This document shows, one piece after another, positions 55,807 through 64,000 of a DNA stretch of 64,000 nucleotides. Source of the stretch: an uncultured Tateyamaria sp. GTDB taxonomy: Bacteria > Pseudomonadota > Alphaproteobacteria > Rhodobacterales > Rhodobacteraceae. The stretch spans positions 124,001 through 188,000 of the forward strand of contig NZ_CANNCF010000001.1 of the NCBI RefSeq assembly GCF_947503045.1. The letters are read 5' to 3'. Under the pieces are notes generated by a model. The model saw only the letters and a list, made by a program, of their open reading frames with translations. It was not told the DNA's origin and made no database searches. A program made the position numbers and the translations under genes. The stretch's first letter is position 1; each line of letters begins with the position of its first letter.

Positions 55807-56466
55807 ATGATGAAACTTCCCTTTTCCCTCGCCATGGGCGCCGTTCTGGTGCTGGGCGCATGTACCGAACCGGGCGCACTGGGCACAGGCCCGGACAATC
55901 CCAACCAAAAGCGCAATCAGGGTGCCATTATTGGCGCGACTTCGGGCGCTGTGCTGGGCGCGCTGATCAAGGATGACAACCGCGGTGACGGAGCCCTTGT
56001 CGGCGCCATCGTGGGGGGCGCTGTGGGCGCGGGCATCGGGTACAACCTCGACCAGCAAGAGGCCGAGCTGCGCCGCGATCTGGACAATGGCGTGACCATC
56101 ACCAACACCGGGGACCGGCTGATCGTGTCCTTCCCCGAGGCGATCCTGTTCGCCACCAACAGCTTTACCGTCCGTCCCGGTCTGAACAACGACATGGCCG
56201 CACTGGCCCAGAGCCTGCAGCGCTATCCGCAATCCACGATCCAGATCGTGGGCCACACGGATTCCGATGGCGATGCGGCCTTTAACCAGCAGCTGAGCGA
56301 GCGCCGCGCCAATGCGGTCGCCGACGTGCTGCTGAACCAGGGCGTGCCATTCAACCGCGTGCGCACCTTTGGCCGTGGCGAAAGCCAGCCCATCGCGTCG
56401 AACTTTACCCCCGAGGGCAAGGCCCAGAACCGGCGGGTCGAGATCGTGATCCTGCCCAACGCCTGA
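55807..56466 (+). CDS. OmpA-family lipoprotein with glycine-zipper segment
   Basis: The 219-residue protein has a lipoprotein signal with lipobox LGAC (Cys at residue 19), a glycine-zipper stretch (GAIIGATSGAVLGALI and GALVGAIVGGAVGAGIGY, residues 38-80) that inserts in or lies on the membrane, and a C-terminal OmpA domain (IVGHTDSDGDAAFNQQLSER, NRRVEIVI). This YiaD-type layout anchors the outer membrane to peptidoglycan. AGGA precedes ATG 55807. Confidence 0.93.
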   Translation: MMKLPFSLAMGAVLVLGACTEPGALGTGPDNPNQKRNQGAIIGATSGAVLGALIKDDNRGDGALVGAIVGGAVGAGIGYNLDQQEAELRRDLDNGVTITNTGDRLIVSFPEAILFATNSFTVRPGLNNDMAALAQSLQRYPQSTIQIVGHTDSDGDAAFNQQLSERRANAVADVLLNQGVPFNRVRTFGRGESQPIASNFTPEGKAQNRRVEIVILPNA

Positions 56467-56494
56467 GGCACAAACGATCCTCAAAATGATGCAA

Positions 56495-56525
56495 AGGCCC
56501 GCGATATCCTCGCGGGCCTCTTGCT
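56495..56525 (+). terminator. Terminator of the OmpA lipoprotein gene
   Basis: A perfect 10-bp stem AGGCCCGCGA/TCGCGGGCCT with a 5-nt loop lies 29 nt past the stop codon. The tail CTTGCTTT is only moderately T-rich. Confidence 0.75.
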
Positions 56526-56573
56526 TTGGTGGGGCAATGCATCATCTTGGCGGGCAAGCATGGGAGAATGATG

Positions 56574-57110
56574 ATGACGACACTGCTGGGCCTGTCCGGA
56601 TCGCTGCGCAAGGCCGCCACCAACCGCAAGCTGTTGCGCGAAGCCGCCCGCCTATTTGGCCCCTGCACCTATGTCGAAGCTGACTTGCAGATGCCGCTTT
56701 ATGATGGTGATCTGGAACAGGCCGAAGGGGTGATCCCGCAGGCCGCCACCCTCGCCGAACAGATCGCAACTGCGGATGCGGTGCTGATTTCGACCCCGGA
56801 ATACAACAAGGGCCCCTCGGGTGTTCTGAAAAACGCGCTCGACTGGATCAGTCGGGCCGAGGGCAATCCCTGGGCGGGCAAGCCGGTTGCGGTCATGTCC
56901 TCGGCTGCGGGTCGTGCGGGCGGTGAACGCGCGCAACTGATCCTGCGCACCTACATGGTGCCCTTTCGCCCCCGTCTGCTGATGGGGCCAGAGGTGCATC
57001 TGGCCGCCGCACAAAACCAGTTTGACGAAGACGGGCACCTGACGGGCGAGATGTATATCAAGGACCTTACGGCACTGATGGAGAACTTGCGCGCCGAGAT
57101 CAGCCGCTGA
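56574..57110 (+). CDS. NADPH-dependent FMN reductase
   Basis: The 178-residue flavodoxin-fold protein has GLSGSLRKAATNRKLLREA (phosphate-binding loop) and the conserved STPEYNKGPSGVLKNALDWI flavin-binding motif. It reduces FMN or quinones with NADPH in the cytoplasm. Three in-frame ATGs stand at 56568-56574; GGGAG is best placed for 56574. It converges with the VOC gene and overlaps it by 11 bp. Confidence 0.93.
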   Translation: MTTLLGLSGSLRKAATNRKLLREAARLFGPCTYVEADLQMPLYDGDLEQAEGVIPQAATLAEQIATADAVLISTPEYNKGPSGVLKNALDWISRAEGNPWAGKPVAVMSSAAGRAGGERAQLILRTYMVPFRPRLLMGPEVHLAAAQNQFDEDGHLTGEMYIKDLTALMENLRAEISR

Positions 57111-57504
57111 GCGTGCTGACCTCGATCAGGTTGCCGTCCGGGTCGCGCAGATAAAGCGATGTGATTGGCCCCTGCGCGCCAGAGCGGGGCACGGGGCCGT
57201 CCTCGATTGCAACACCTTGGGCGCTCAGATACGCCTGCCAGATGTCCAGCGCGGTGTCGGTGAGAAAGCACAGGTCTGCACTGCCGGGCACTGGGGTTTG
57301 CGCCTTGGGCTCGAACTCCGCCCCGGCCGCATGCAGGTTGATCTTGGAAGCGCCAAAGATAAGCGCGTGCCGCGTGCTGCCATCCGCCACCTGAAAGGGC
57401 GTGTGTGTCATGCCAAGCACTTGGGTGTAGAACGCAATCGTTGTGTCGATATCCGCCACGGTCAGGACAAGATGATCGAGGCTGGTCACTTTGGGCTGTT
57501 CCAC
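57100..57504 (-). CDS. VOC-family (glyoxalase/bleomycin resistance fold) protein
   Basis: The 134-residue protein has the paired-beta-alpha VOC fold: LDHLVLTVADIDTTIAFYTQ near the N-terminus and SLYLRDPDGNLIEVSTL near the C-terminus, where His and Glu would bind a metal. The GTG start at 57504 is chosen because AAAGGA stands exactly 6 nt upstream; ATG 57522 would place that site inside the gene. Substrate is unknown. Confidence 0.9.
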   Translation of the reverse strand: MEQPKVTSLDHLVLTVADIDTTIAFYTQVLGMTHTPFQVADGSTRHALIFGASKINLHAAGAEFEPKAQTPVPGSADLCFLTDTALDIWQAYLSAQGVAIEDGPVPRSGAQGPITSLYLRDPDGNLIEVSTLSG

Positions 57505-57532
57505 GCGGTGTCCTTTGCGCATGATCCGACCT

Positions 57533-58330
57533 ATGCAGGATGACCTTTCCCTCACGGCGCGTCAAAGCGATGTGCTGGACCCCGCCCGCGCGCGGGCGAT
57601 GCAAGTGGCGTTGGGCCAAGCCGCGACGCTGGGGCCGGGCGATGCGTTGCCGCCGTTTTTCCATCAGCTTTATTTCTGGACGCCGGTGCCTGCTGAGGGT
57701 CTGGGCCGGGATGGGCATCCCCGCGTCGGCGGGCTGATCCCCGATATGGGGCTGCCGCGCCGGATGTGGGCCGGGGGGCGGTTGCGGTTTGATACGTCTC
57801 TGCGCCTTGGGTTCGAGGCTGAGCGGGTTTCGGTCTGCGAGGCCGCGACCCGTAAGGAGGGGCGCACCGGGCCGTTGGGTTTTGTCACACTGCGCCATGA
57901 GGTCTGGCAGCACGGTGCGCTGTGTCTGACGGAGTGGCAGGATCTGGTTTATCGCGCGGATATGGGCGCGGACGCGCCCCGCCCGGTGCCGCCTGTTGCT
58001 GAGAGTGATGAAGAGGTGGCGCAGGTCGTGCAATTCGATGCGACGCTGCTGTTTCGCTATTCCGCGCTGACCTTTAACGGGCACCGCATTCACTATGATC
58101 AGCCTTATGCGCGCGCGGTTGAGGGCTATGACGGGTTGGTAGTGCATGGTCCGTTGCTGGCGCAGCATCTGATGCTGATGGCCGAAGCTGCGCTGGGGCC
58201 GTTGACCGCGTTTTCGTTCCGCGCCACAGCCCCCTTGATGCATCACGAGGCGGCCACGCTGTGCCGCAGGGGGCGGGAGTTGTGGGTGCGCGGCCCTGAT
58301 GGGCGGATGTGCATGAGCGCTCGCGCCTAG
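57533..58330 (+). CDS. MaoC/hot-dog-type acyl-CoA hydratase-like protein
   Basis: The 265-residue protein resembles the double hot-dog hydratases of the mesaconyl-C4-CoA/itaconyl-CoA hydratase type: GGLIPDMGLPRRMWAGGRL near residue 63, and the second-domain motif TFNGHRIHYDQPYA followed by LVVHGPLLAQHL, which holds the catalytic Asp/His pair. Substrate is inferred loosely. It is divergent from the VOC gene across 28 bp, and its end overlaps the convergent oxidase gene by 4 bp. Confidence 0.85.
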   Translation: MQDDLSLTARQSDVLDPARARAMQVALGQAATLGPGDALPPFFHQLYFWTPVPAEGLGRDGHPRVGGLIPDMGLPRRMWAGGRLRFDTSLRLGFEAERVSVCEAATRKEGRTGPLGFVTLRHEVWQHGALCLTEWQDLVYRADMGADAPRPVPPVAESDEEVAQVVQFDATLLFRYSALTFNGHRIHYDQPYARAVEGYDGLVVHGPLLAQHLMLMAEAALGPLTAFSFRATAPLMHHEAATLCRRGRELWVRGPDGRMCMSARA

Positions 58331-59364
58331 AGCGAGTCGGCGACGTCAAAGCCCGGTGGGATGGTGTTGTGTCCCTCAAGGATCAGGTCGGCCATCACGT
58401 AGGCGACCTTGGGGGCCATGCCAAAGCCGATCTTGAACCCGCCATTTGCGATGAAATGCCCCGGGCGGTCGGGCCATGCACCGAGCATTGGTGCGCGGCT
58501 GCGGCTGCGCGGGCGCAGGCCGGCCCATCTTGCGATCACTTGGGCATCACGCAGGGCAGGCACGGCGGCGCGGGCGCGGGTGATGATGTCGTCGAGTTGC
58601 GCGTCGGTGGTGGTTGGGTCGTCGTAGTCCCGCTCGGTCGTGGAGCCGATGGCGGTGGTCCCGTCCGCGTGCGGGATGATGTGCAGCGTGTCGGCAAAGA
58701 GTTGCGGGGCGTCCGGGGCGGAGATGTCGAGCAGGGCGGCTTGCCCTTTGATCCCGGTGCCGATGAGGCGAGGGTGCTGCGCGTTGAGCGCCTCAAGCCC
58801 CGCGACGCCGGTGGCGTGGATGGTGATGGCGGTTTCGGGTGCGTCGGCCTGCACTGTGACGCCTTGGGTGGCCAGCGCGGCGGCGAGCGCTGTGCAGGCC
58901 TGCCTTGGGTGGATGCGGGCGCTGAGCGTGTCGTGGATTTCGAAGCCTGTGGGGCTGTGTGCGGCCCAGTCTGTGTTTTGGGTGGGCCGAACGGTCCATG
59001 TGGCGGCGTCGCGCCAGAGCGTTTTGGCCGTCTCGGCGCGCGCATGGGCGAGCGTGAGTGCGGCGTCATCCGCGATGGGTTGCAGACGGCCGGTGCGGGC
59101 ATAGCCCGGCGATTGGCCTCCGGCCGCTTCGACCTCGTCCCAGAAGCTCTGCGCCATCAGGAGGCTTTCCAGTTGGAACTGCTTTTTGGGGTTCCAGTTT
59201 TCCGGCACATGCGGGGCGAGCGCGCCGACGATGCCGCCCGAGGCTCCGGCCGCCAGCCCGTGCGGGTCGATCAGCTGGACCGGCGCGCCGCGCCGGGTCA
59301 GCACCCACGCGATGGAGAGGCCGAAAATGCCCGCGCCGCGCACTGTGATCTTGTCCGTTGCCAA
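58327..59364 (-). CDS. FAD-dependent amino-acid oxidase-type protein (possible MnmC oxidase domain)
   Basis: The 345-residue flavoprotein starts with an ADP-binding site ITVRGAGIFGLSIAWVLTRR and has AAGASGGIVGALAPH near residue 50 and IANGGFKIGFGMAPKVAYV near the end, typical of the DAO/ThiO/MnmC oxidase family. It is divergent from an MnmD-type methyltransferase gene, the other half of MnmC, which favours a role in tRNA wobble-uridine modification. TTG 59364 has GGAAGGG 7 nt upstream; ATG 59394, ten residues earlier, has only a weak site. Confidence 0.82.
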   Translation of the reverse strand: MATDKITVRGAGIFGLSIAWVLTRRGAPVQLIDPHGLAAGASGGIVGALAPHVPENWNPKKQFQLESLLMAQSFWDEVEAAGGQSPGYARTGRLQPIADDAALTLAHARAETAKTLWRDAATWTVRPTQNTDWAAHSPTGFEIHDTLSARIHPRQACTALAAALATQGVTVQADAPETAITIHATGVAGLEALNAQHPRLIGTGIKGQAALLDISAPDAPQLFADTLHIIPHADGTTAIGSTTERDYDDPTTTDAQLDDIITRARAAVPALRDAQVIARWAGLRPRSRSRAPMLGAWPDRPGHFIANGGFKIGFGMAPKVAYVMADLILEGHNTIPPGFDVADSL

Positions 59365-59422
59365 GGGTGGGCCCTTCCGCCAATGTCGCCTCATTCAGGC
59401 GCACTTCTTACAGGGACAGGCG

Positions 59423-60091
59423 ATGCGGGACCAGCGGGCAGAACTGGAATGGCGCGAGGGTGCGGTCCCTGTTTCGTTACGCTTTGACGATCCCTATTTC
59501 AGCCTCGACAACGGGCTGGCCGAAACGCGGCATGTGTTTCTGGACGGCAATGACCTGCCGGTGCGGTTTTGTGACGGGTTTCATGTGGCCGAGTTGGGGT
59601 TCGGGACAGGGCTGAACTTTCTGACCACATGGGCAGCGTGGCGGGTGGCAGGTGTACCGGGGCGGTTTCATTTCACCAGTTTCGAGGCCTATCCGATGGA
59701 GCGCGGCGACATGGCGGTGGCACTTGCGGCCTTTCCCGAACTGGCGGAGCTGGCTGAGGCCTTGGTGGTGGGCCTTGATGATGATGGCTGTGCCGCGTTC
59801 GATGATGCGACCCTGCGCGTGATTGCGGGGGATGCGCGAGAGGCTTTGCCCGCATGGGACGGACAGGCGGATGCGTGGTATCTGGACGGGTTTTCCCCGG
59901 CCAAGAACCCCGAGATGTGGGGCGAGGCGTTGATGGCCGAGGTTGCGCGCCATACGGCACCAGATGGCACAGCGGCGACCTACACGGCGGCGGGGTTTGT
60001 GCGCCGGGGCCTTGAGGCGGCGGGGTTCGCGGTGACCCGGGCACCCGGCTTTGGGCGCAAGCGTCACATGACCCGCGCGGCCTTGCGATGA
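59423..60091 (+). CDS. mnmD: tRNA 5-methylaminomethyl-2-thiouridine methyltransferase (MnmD-type)
   Basis: The 222-residue protein corresponds to the N-terminal methyltransferase domain of E. coli MnmC: FDDPYFSLDNGLAETRHVFL, HVAELGFGTGLNFLTTWAAW (SAM site), FTSFEAYPM, AWYLDGFSPAKNPEMW and YTAAGFVRRGLEAAGF. It methylates nm5U34 to mnm5U34 in tRNA. ATG 59423 has AGGGACAGG upstream. The oxidase half is encoded on the other strand, starting 58 bp away. It overlaps the transporter gene by 4 nt. Confidence 0.93.
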   Translation: MRDQRAELEWREGAVPVSLRFDDPYFSLDNGLAETRHVFLDGNDLPVRFCDGFHVAELGFGTGLNFLTTWAAWRVAGVPGRFHFTSFEAYPMERGDMAVALAAFPELAELAEALVVGLDDDGCAAFDDATLRVIAGDAREALPAWDGQADAWYLDGFSPAKNPEMWGEALMAEVARHTAPDGTAATYTAAGFVRRGLEAAGFAVTRAPGFGRKRHMTRAALR

Positions 60092-60957
60092 GCGCGGGCA
60101 ACAACACGCGCCTTGGCATTGCGCTGATGATCGCGACCTCGGTTGTGTTTGCCGCACAGGACGGGATCTCGCGCCATCTGGCGGGGGAGTACAACGTCTA
60201 TATGGTCGTGATGATCCGCTATTGGTTTTTTGCGGCCTTTGTCATCACCATCGCGGCGCGCAAGGCCGGGGGGATCATGGCCGCCGCGCGCACGGCGCGC
60301 CCGGTGATCCAGATCACGCGGGGGACGCTGCTGGCGGCGGAGATTTGCGTGATGGTGACCGGGTTCACCATTCTGGGTCTGGTGGAAAGCCATGCGGTCT
60401 TTGCCGCCTATCCGCTGCTGGTGGCGGCCCTGTCCGGGCCCATTCTGGGCGAACGGGTGGGTTGGCGGCGCTGGGCGGCGATCGGGGTTGGATTTGTCGG
60501 CGTGCTGTTCATCCTGAAACCGGGCTTGGGCGTGTTCAACCCGGCGGCCATTATCCCGCTGATCGCGGCGGTGATGTTTGCAACCTATGGCCTGCTCACC
60601 CGTTACGTGGCGCGGGATGACACCACCGCCACCAGCTTTTTCTGGACGGGCACCACGGGGGCGGTGATGATGACCGCCGTGGGTCTGTGGTTTTGGGAGC
60701 CGATGACCGGGCGCGACTGGCTGCTGATGGGGGCCTTGTGCCTGACGGGTTCGCTGGGCCACTGGCTGCTGATCCGCTGTTACGAGGTGGCCGAGGCGAG
60801 TGCGGTGCAGCCGTTTGCGTATTTCCAGATGGTGTTTGCCGCGAGCGTCGGCATCCTGATCTTTGGCGAGGCATTGCAGATCAATGTGCTGATTGGCGCG
60901 GGCATCGTCGTGGCGGCGGGCCTATTCACCCTGTGGCGCGAACGGCAGCAGGGTTGA
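60088..60957 (+). CDS. EamA/DMT-family transporter
   Basis: The 289-residue inner-membrane protein has ten hydrophobic segments in two EamA repeats (IMIATSVVFAAQDGISRHL at the start; GALCLTGSLGHWLLIRCYEV and SAVQPFAYFQMVFAASVGIL in the second half). Such proteins export or import small metabolites. The substrate is unknown. It overlaps mnmD by 4 nt and the lytic transglycosylase gene by 36 bp, tail to tail. Confidence 0.92.
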   Translation: MSAGNNTRLGIALMIATSVVFAAQDGISRHLAGEYNVYMVVMIRYWFFAAFVITIAARKAGGIMAAARTARPVIQITRGTLLAAEICVMVTGFTILGLVESHAVFAAYPLLVAALSGPILGERVGWRRWAAIGVGFVGVLFILKPGLGVFNPAAIIPLIAAVMFATYGLLTRYVARDDTTATSFFWTGTTGAVMMTAVGLWFWEPMTGRDWLLMGALCLTGSLGHWLLIRCYEVAEASAVQPFAYFQMVFAASVGILIFGEALQINVLIGAGIVVAAGLFTLWRERQQG

Positions 60958-62892
60958 GCCGATGAGTTCTTCGCTGAACGGGATCGGCAGCGCCTCTTTG
61001 CCCAGCCGCGCGCGGTAGATCGGCAGGCTTTCGGCGACCCGCATCACGTAGTTTTGGGTTTCGCGAAAGGGGATGTGTTCGATCCAGTCGATCATGTCGA
61101 AATCCTGCGCCCCCTCGCGCGGATCGCCAAACAGCCCCATCCAGCGGATCGGGCGGCTGGGGCCTGCGTTATAGGCTGCTGACATCAGCACTACGTTGCC
61201 GTCAAAGCGACCGGCAAGCTGGCTGAGGAAGGTCGCGCCAAGTTCGGCATTGTAGACCGGATCGGCGGTCAGGCGGTCGGTTGTATGTTCGGCGCTGCGC
61301 CCGAGCGAGGCGGCGACCTCTTTGGCGGTGGCGGGCATGATCTGCATGAGGCCGCGCGCGCCGACGCCGGATTGCACCACCGGGTCAAATTCGCTTTCGC
61401 GCCGGGCAATGGCGAGGTTCATTTCGGCGGCCATGGGCAGGTCGGCCTCGGCCAGCGGGTGCAGGGCGTAATAGGGCGCGTGCAGGGTCAACCCGCGGCG
61501 CGCGGCACGTTTGCCGATCATCACGGCCAGATGGGGCTGATCCATGTCGATGGCGGCCTGTCCCAATTGGCCGAGTTGTTCCCGATCAAGGCTGTCGGCG
61601 AGGTGGGTCCAGAACCGTTCGGCGACGCTGATCTCGCCCGAGGCCTGCAGCAGCATGCCCGCCTCGAACAGGTCGCGGGCGGCAAGATCGGAGTCGCGCC
61701 AGTCGGGGAAGGGTTCGGACCCGTCGAGATAGGGGTCGACCGGCAGGCCGCCGCGTTCAGCAGCGAGGAGGCCATAGAAGGCGGTCTGGTATTGTGCGCC
61801 GTCTGTGTAGGCGGCAAGCGCGGCCTCTTCGTTGCCCATCGCCTCGTGGGCGCGCCCGATCCAGTAGCCTGCGCGGCCCCGCGAGATGGGTGACGCGGTG
61901 GCATCGCGGTGGGCGGTGAAATGGCCCAGGGCCAGTTCGGGATCGTTCAGCTTGCGCAGGGCGATGTAGCCCGACAGCCATTCCAGATCGGCAAAGTCGG
62001 AGCCTTCGACCAAAAAATGCTGGGAGGCGATGGCATAGGCGCGGGCCGCGTCGCCCTCGCGCATTTCGTCGCGGGCCATGGCGCGGCGGCGGTTGCCCCA
62101 TTTGTCGGGGCGCCCGAGTGCGTCGGCCGAGACCGAGCGTTCAAGCAGCAGCGCCTTGGCCTCGGCCCAGCGTCCCTTGCGGATGCGCCATTCAAAGCGG
62201 TCATGGGCGAGGCCTGCATCCTCTTGCAGCGGTTTTGGCACGGCCTCGATCAGCGCATCCACATTGCCCGCGCGTTGTTGCAGGCCGATGCGGGCGCTGG
62301 CGAGGGCGACCTGATCTTTGTCGAGCAGATCGAACATATCCTGCGCCTCATCCCGCGCGCGCGCCCAGAGCATCGCGGTTGCGCGGGCCTCGTGATGCGG
62401 GGCGAGCAGGTCGCGGTAGAGGGTGATGTAGATGCTGCGGGTCGCATCCCGCATCGGCAGGGTGCGCCAGGCGAGAACGACGCTGGCATGGGCCTCGCCG
62501 GTGTTGCCCGCGCCGATCTGTGCGGCGGCATATTCGAGCACACCCAGCGGGGTTTGCGGCGGTTGGTCGGCGTAAAAGGCAAGGATGGCGTCCTGTCCCG
62601 CCTCGGCCACAGCCGGTGCGGCGCGGCGGCGCAGCGCGGCCTCGCCCGGCCAGTCGGGGCGACGGTCGAGAAAGGCGGTGATGTCGGCATAAGTGCCCCG
62701 CCCGGCGCGCAGGCGATGCCATTCGATCACGTCAACAGCCACCGGGCCGTCCCGTGCGGCCAGCGTCGCTGCGATGTCCCAATCGCCATTGCGCATCGCC
62801 TCCATCGCCCAGCCGAGGGGGCGGGGGCGTTCGGCCAGCGCAGCCACAGCTGTCAGGAAAAGCGCGATCAGGGCGGCGGCACATCGGCTCAT
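60922..62892 (-). CDS. Soluble lytic murein transglycosylase
   Basis: The protein of about 656 residues has a signal peptide (MSRCAAALIALFLTAVAALA), a long helical superhelix resembling the U-domain of Slt70, and a C-terminal SLT domain with the catalytic Glu in AIARRESEFDP about 155 residues from the end, then GARGLMQIMPATAKEVA and SAAYNAGPSRPIRW. It cleaves peptidoglycan in the periplasm. Start choices are 62892 (MSRC), 62907 and 62928; only the first gives a standard signal peptide. Confidence 0.93.
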   Translation of the reverse strand: MSRCAAALIALFLTAVAALAERPRPLGWAMEAMRNGDWDIAATLAARDGPVAVDVIEWHRLRAGRGTYADITAFLDRRPDWPGEAALRRRAAPAVAEAGQDAILAFYADQPPQTPLGVLEYAAAQIGAGNTGEAHASVVLAWRTLPMRDATRSIYITLYRDLLAPHHEARATAMLWARARDEAQDMFDLLDKDQVALASARIGLQQRAGNVDALIEAVPKPLQEDAGLAHDRFEWRIRKGRWAEAKALLLERSVSADALGRPDKWGNRRRAMARDEMREGDAARAYAIASQHFLVEGSDFADLEWLSGYIALRKLNDPELALGHFTAHRDATASPISRGRAGYWIGRAHEAMGNEEAALAAYTDGAQYQTAFYGLLAAERGGLPVDPYLDGSEPFPDWRDSDLAARDLFEAGMLLQASGEISVAERFWTHLADSLDREQLGQLGQAAIDMDQPHLAVMIGKRAARRGLTLHAPYYALHPLAEADLPMAAEMNLAIARRESEFDPVVQSGVGARGLMQIMPATAKEVAASLGRSAEHTTDRLTADPVYNAELGATFLSQLAGRFDGNVVLMSAAYNAGPSRPIRWMGLFGDPREGAQDFDMIDWIEHIPFRETQNYVMRVAESLPIYRARLGKEALPIPFSEELIGSTLLPFAPQGE

Positions 62893-63030
62893 CTCTTGCA
62901 ATTCCCTCATCTGCACGGGTAGAGGCACTTAGCTTATCCCGGCATGGTGACGTTTCAACTGAACTTTCCGGGATCAGCGGAAATTCATCCCAGGCCCTCT
63001 GCCTGCCACACGTAAAAAAGGAGCGTGAAA

Positions 63031-63906
63031 ATGCTAAAAGGTTCCATACCTGCCCTCGTCACGCCGTTTCGTAACGGCGCTTTGGATCTGGACACGCTCA
63101 AGAAGCTGGTCGAGTGGCATATCGAGCAGGGCAGCCATGGGCTGGCCCCTGTCGGCACCACCGGCGAAAGCCCCACGCTGAGCCATGAGGAACATGAGAC
63201 GGTCATCGAGACGGTTGTGACAACCGTTGCGGGCCGTATCCCGGTGATTGCCGGGGCCGGGTCGAACAATACCGCCGAGGCGATCCGTTTCGTGCAGTTT
63301 GCAAAGAAGGTGGGGGCGGATGCGGCCCTTGTCGTGACCCCCTATTACAACAAGCCCACGCAACGCGGGTTAATCGCGCATTACACGGCCCTGCACGAGT
63401 GTGCCGAAATTCCGATTGTCATCTACAACATCCCGCCCCGTTCGGTCATCGACATGAGCCCGGCGACGATGGGCGAGCTGGCCAGGATGCCCCGCATCAT
63501 AGGCGTCAAGGACGCCACCGGCGATCTGGCCCGTGTGTGCGACCAGCGCATCTCATGTGGTCGGGATTTCATCCAGCTGTCCGGTGAGGATGCGACGGCC
63601 CATGGGTTCAATGCCCAGGGTGGGACGGGCTGCATCACGGTGACGGGCAACGTCGCCCCGGGCTTGCTCAGCCGCATGCAAGAGGCCTGTCTGGCAGGCG
63701 ACTACGCCACGGCGCTGGAGATTCAGGACAAGGTGATGCCGTTGCACAAGGCGGTCTTTACCGAGCCGGGTCTGGCGGGTGTGAAATACGCGATGTCCCG
63801 TCTGGATCTGTGTTCGGACGAGGTGCGTTTGCCGCTGACGACCCTGACGGATGAGACCAAGGCGCTGGTGGATGACGGGTTGCGGCACGCAGGTTTGCTG
63901 AACTGA
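63031..63906 (+). CDS. dapA: 4-hydroxy-tetrahydrodipicolinate synthase
   Basis: The 291-residue aldolase condenses pyruvate with aspartate semialdehyde. Catalytic Lys160 sits in [22 protein letters not shown] holds Thr43-Thr44; Tyr132 lies in [22 protein letters not shown] is at 101-113. The ATG at 63031 has AAGGAG 7 nt upstream; GTG 63025 is a less likely start. It works just before DapB, encoded at 14581. A palindrome-rich tail follows the stop codon. Confidence 0.98.
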   Translation: MLKGSIPALVTPFRNGALDLDTLKKLVEWHIEQGSHGLAPVGTTGESPTLSHEEHETVIETVVTTVAGRIPVIAGAGSNNTAEAIRFVQFAKKVGADAALVVTPYYNKPTQRGLIAHYTALHECAEIPIVIYNIPPRSVIDMSPATMGELARMPRIIGVKDATGDLARVCDQRISCGRDFIQLSGEDATAHGFNAQGGTGCITVTGNVAPGLLSRMQEACLAGDYATALEIQDKVMPLHKAVFTEPGLAGVKYAMSRLDLCSDEVRLPLTTLTDETKALVDDGLRHAGLLN

Positions 63907-63911
63907 GCGGT

Positions 63912-63970
63912 GGTGGGCAGATTGCCCACCCTGCGCCTGTGCGAAAAGTAGGGTGGGCAATCTGCCCACC
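63912..63970. repeat. Inverted repeat with 21-nt perfect arms after dapA
   Basis: Arms at 63912-63932 and 63950-63970 are exact reverse complements, separated by 17 nt. Each arm is itself nearly palindromic (GGTGGGCAGATTGCCCACC), so either two small hairpins or one large one can form. It could act as a terminator for dapA (TTTG follows) or be a REP-like intergenic repeat. Confidence 0.75.
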
Positions 63971-63976
63971 TTTGCC

Positions 63977-64000
63977 CTAGCGTTTGCCGTAGTAGAGGCC
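63977..64000 (-). CDS. Possible C-terminal end of a minus-strand gene (runs off window end)
   Basis: A TAG stop at 63977-63979 on the minus strand is preceded by codons for GLYYGKR up to the window edge. The position directly behind the dapA hairpin fits a convergent gene end, but seven residues cannot identify it. Confidence 0.25.
   Translation of the reverse strand, partial: GLYYGKR

Noticed and set aside
54614..55879. Upstream extension of the LuxR-type gene to 830 codons
   Set aside because: The extension is antisense to the Ada-type gene, which has conserved active-site residues, and reads as low-complexity sequence.

Overview
The window looks like chromosomal DNA from a GC-rich alphaproteobacterium of the order Rhodobacterales (Roseobacter-type). 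Four things suggest this: family-typical gene strings (rsmB, heparinase-like gene, purH, lspA, DUF3035 lipoprotein, two M16 peptidases), a divergent SDHAF4/DUF1674 gene next to rsmB, a VPLPA-CTERM sorting tail, and strong GC bias at third codon positions. I see no tRNA, rRNA, CRISPR array, prophage or insertion sequence. The content is mostly core and household genes with small accessory insertions.

Layout. 1-3500: end-truncated aldehyde dehydrogenase, 1-Cys peroxiredoxin, and a convergent, overlapping pair of glycan genes (capsule-synthesis type and RgpF type). 3600-14500: the rbfA/truB/rpsO/pnp translation-RNA cluster, all on the minus strand. It is interrupted by a secreted phosphodiester-glycosidase-like gene, a small membrane protein, a DUF1643 gene, an RTX-repeat protein, a nested tandem repeat array, a flavin monooxygenase and an epimerase. 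14581-16936: dapB and small accessory genes. 17019-25551: rsmB, heparinase-like, purH, lspA, lipoprotein and the M16 protease pair. 25631-29294: deoC, a small exported protein and a double aldehyde dehydrogenase. 29472-36576: DUF4173 membrane protein, a two-component system, and a TroA/Sit-type Mn/Zn ABC transporter behind a promoter with two mirror-image Fur-like palindromes. 36612-41829: map and sfsA, then a tightly overlapped cinA-like/GNAT/AhpD-like/OmpA operon. 42077-44900: LysR regulator, ECF sigma and anti-sigma pair, divergent DUF4399 gene. 45029-51000: fadH, GNAT, rppH, secreted protein, GNAT, PfkB kinase, nth. 51400-56500: VPLPA-CTERM surface protein, two small exported proteins, LuxR regulator, Ada-type DNA repair protein, OmpA lipoprotein. 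56500-64000: FMN reductase, VOC protein, MaoC-like dehydratase, divergently encoded MnmC-like oxidase and MnmD-like methyltransferase, EamA transporter, lytic transglycosylase, dapA.

The most distinctive non-coding signal is a 72-nt dispersed element found three times in intergenic DNA (9537-9608, 41937-42008, 51011-51082). Each copy has a 39-nt conserved box, a variable spacer of exactly 16 nt and a perfect 17-nt palindrome (TGTCCCAGCGTGGGACA). One copy ends a roughly 775-bp array of degenerate units of about 200 bp, whose alternating similarity points to a duplicated dimer. I do not recognise this element as a named repeat family. All functional statements rest on reading motifs by eye. No database search was possible.
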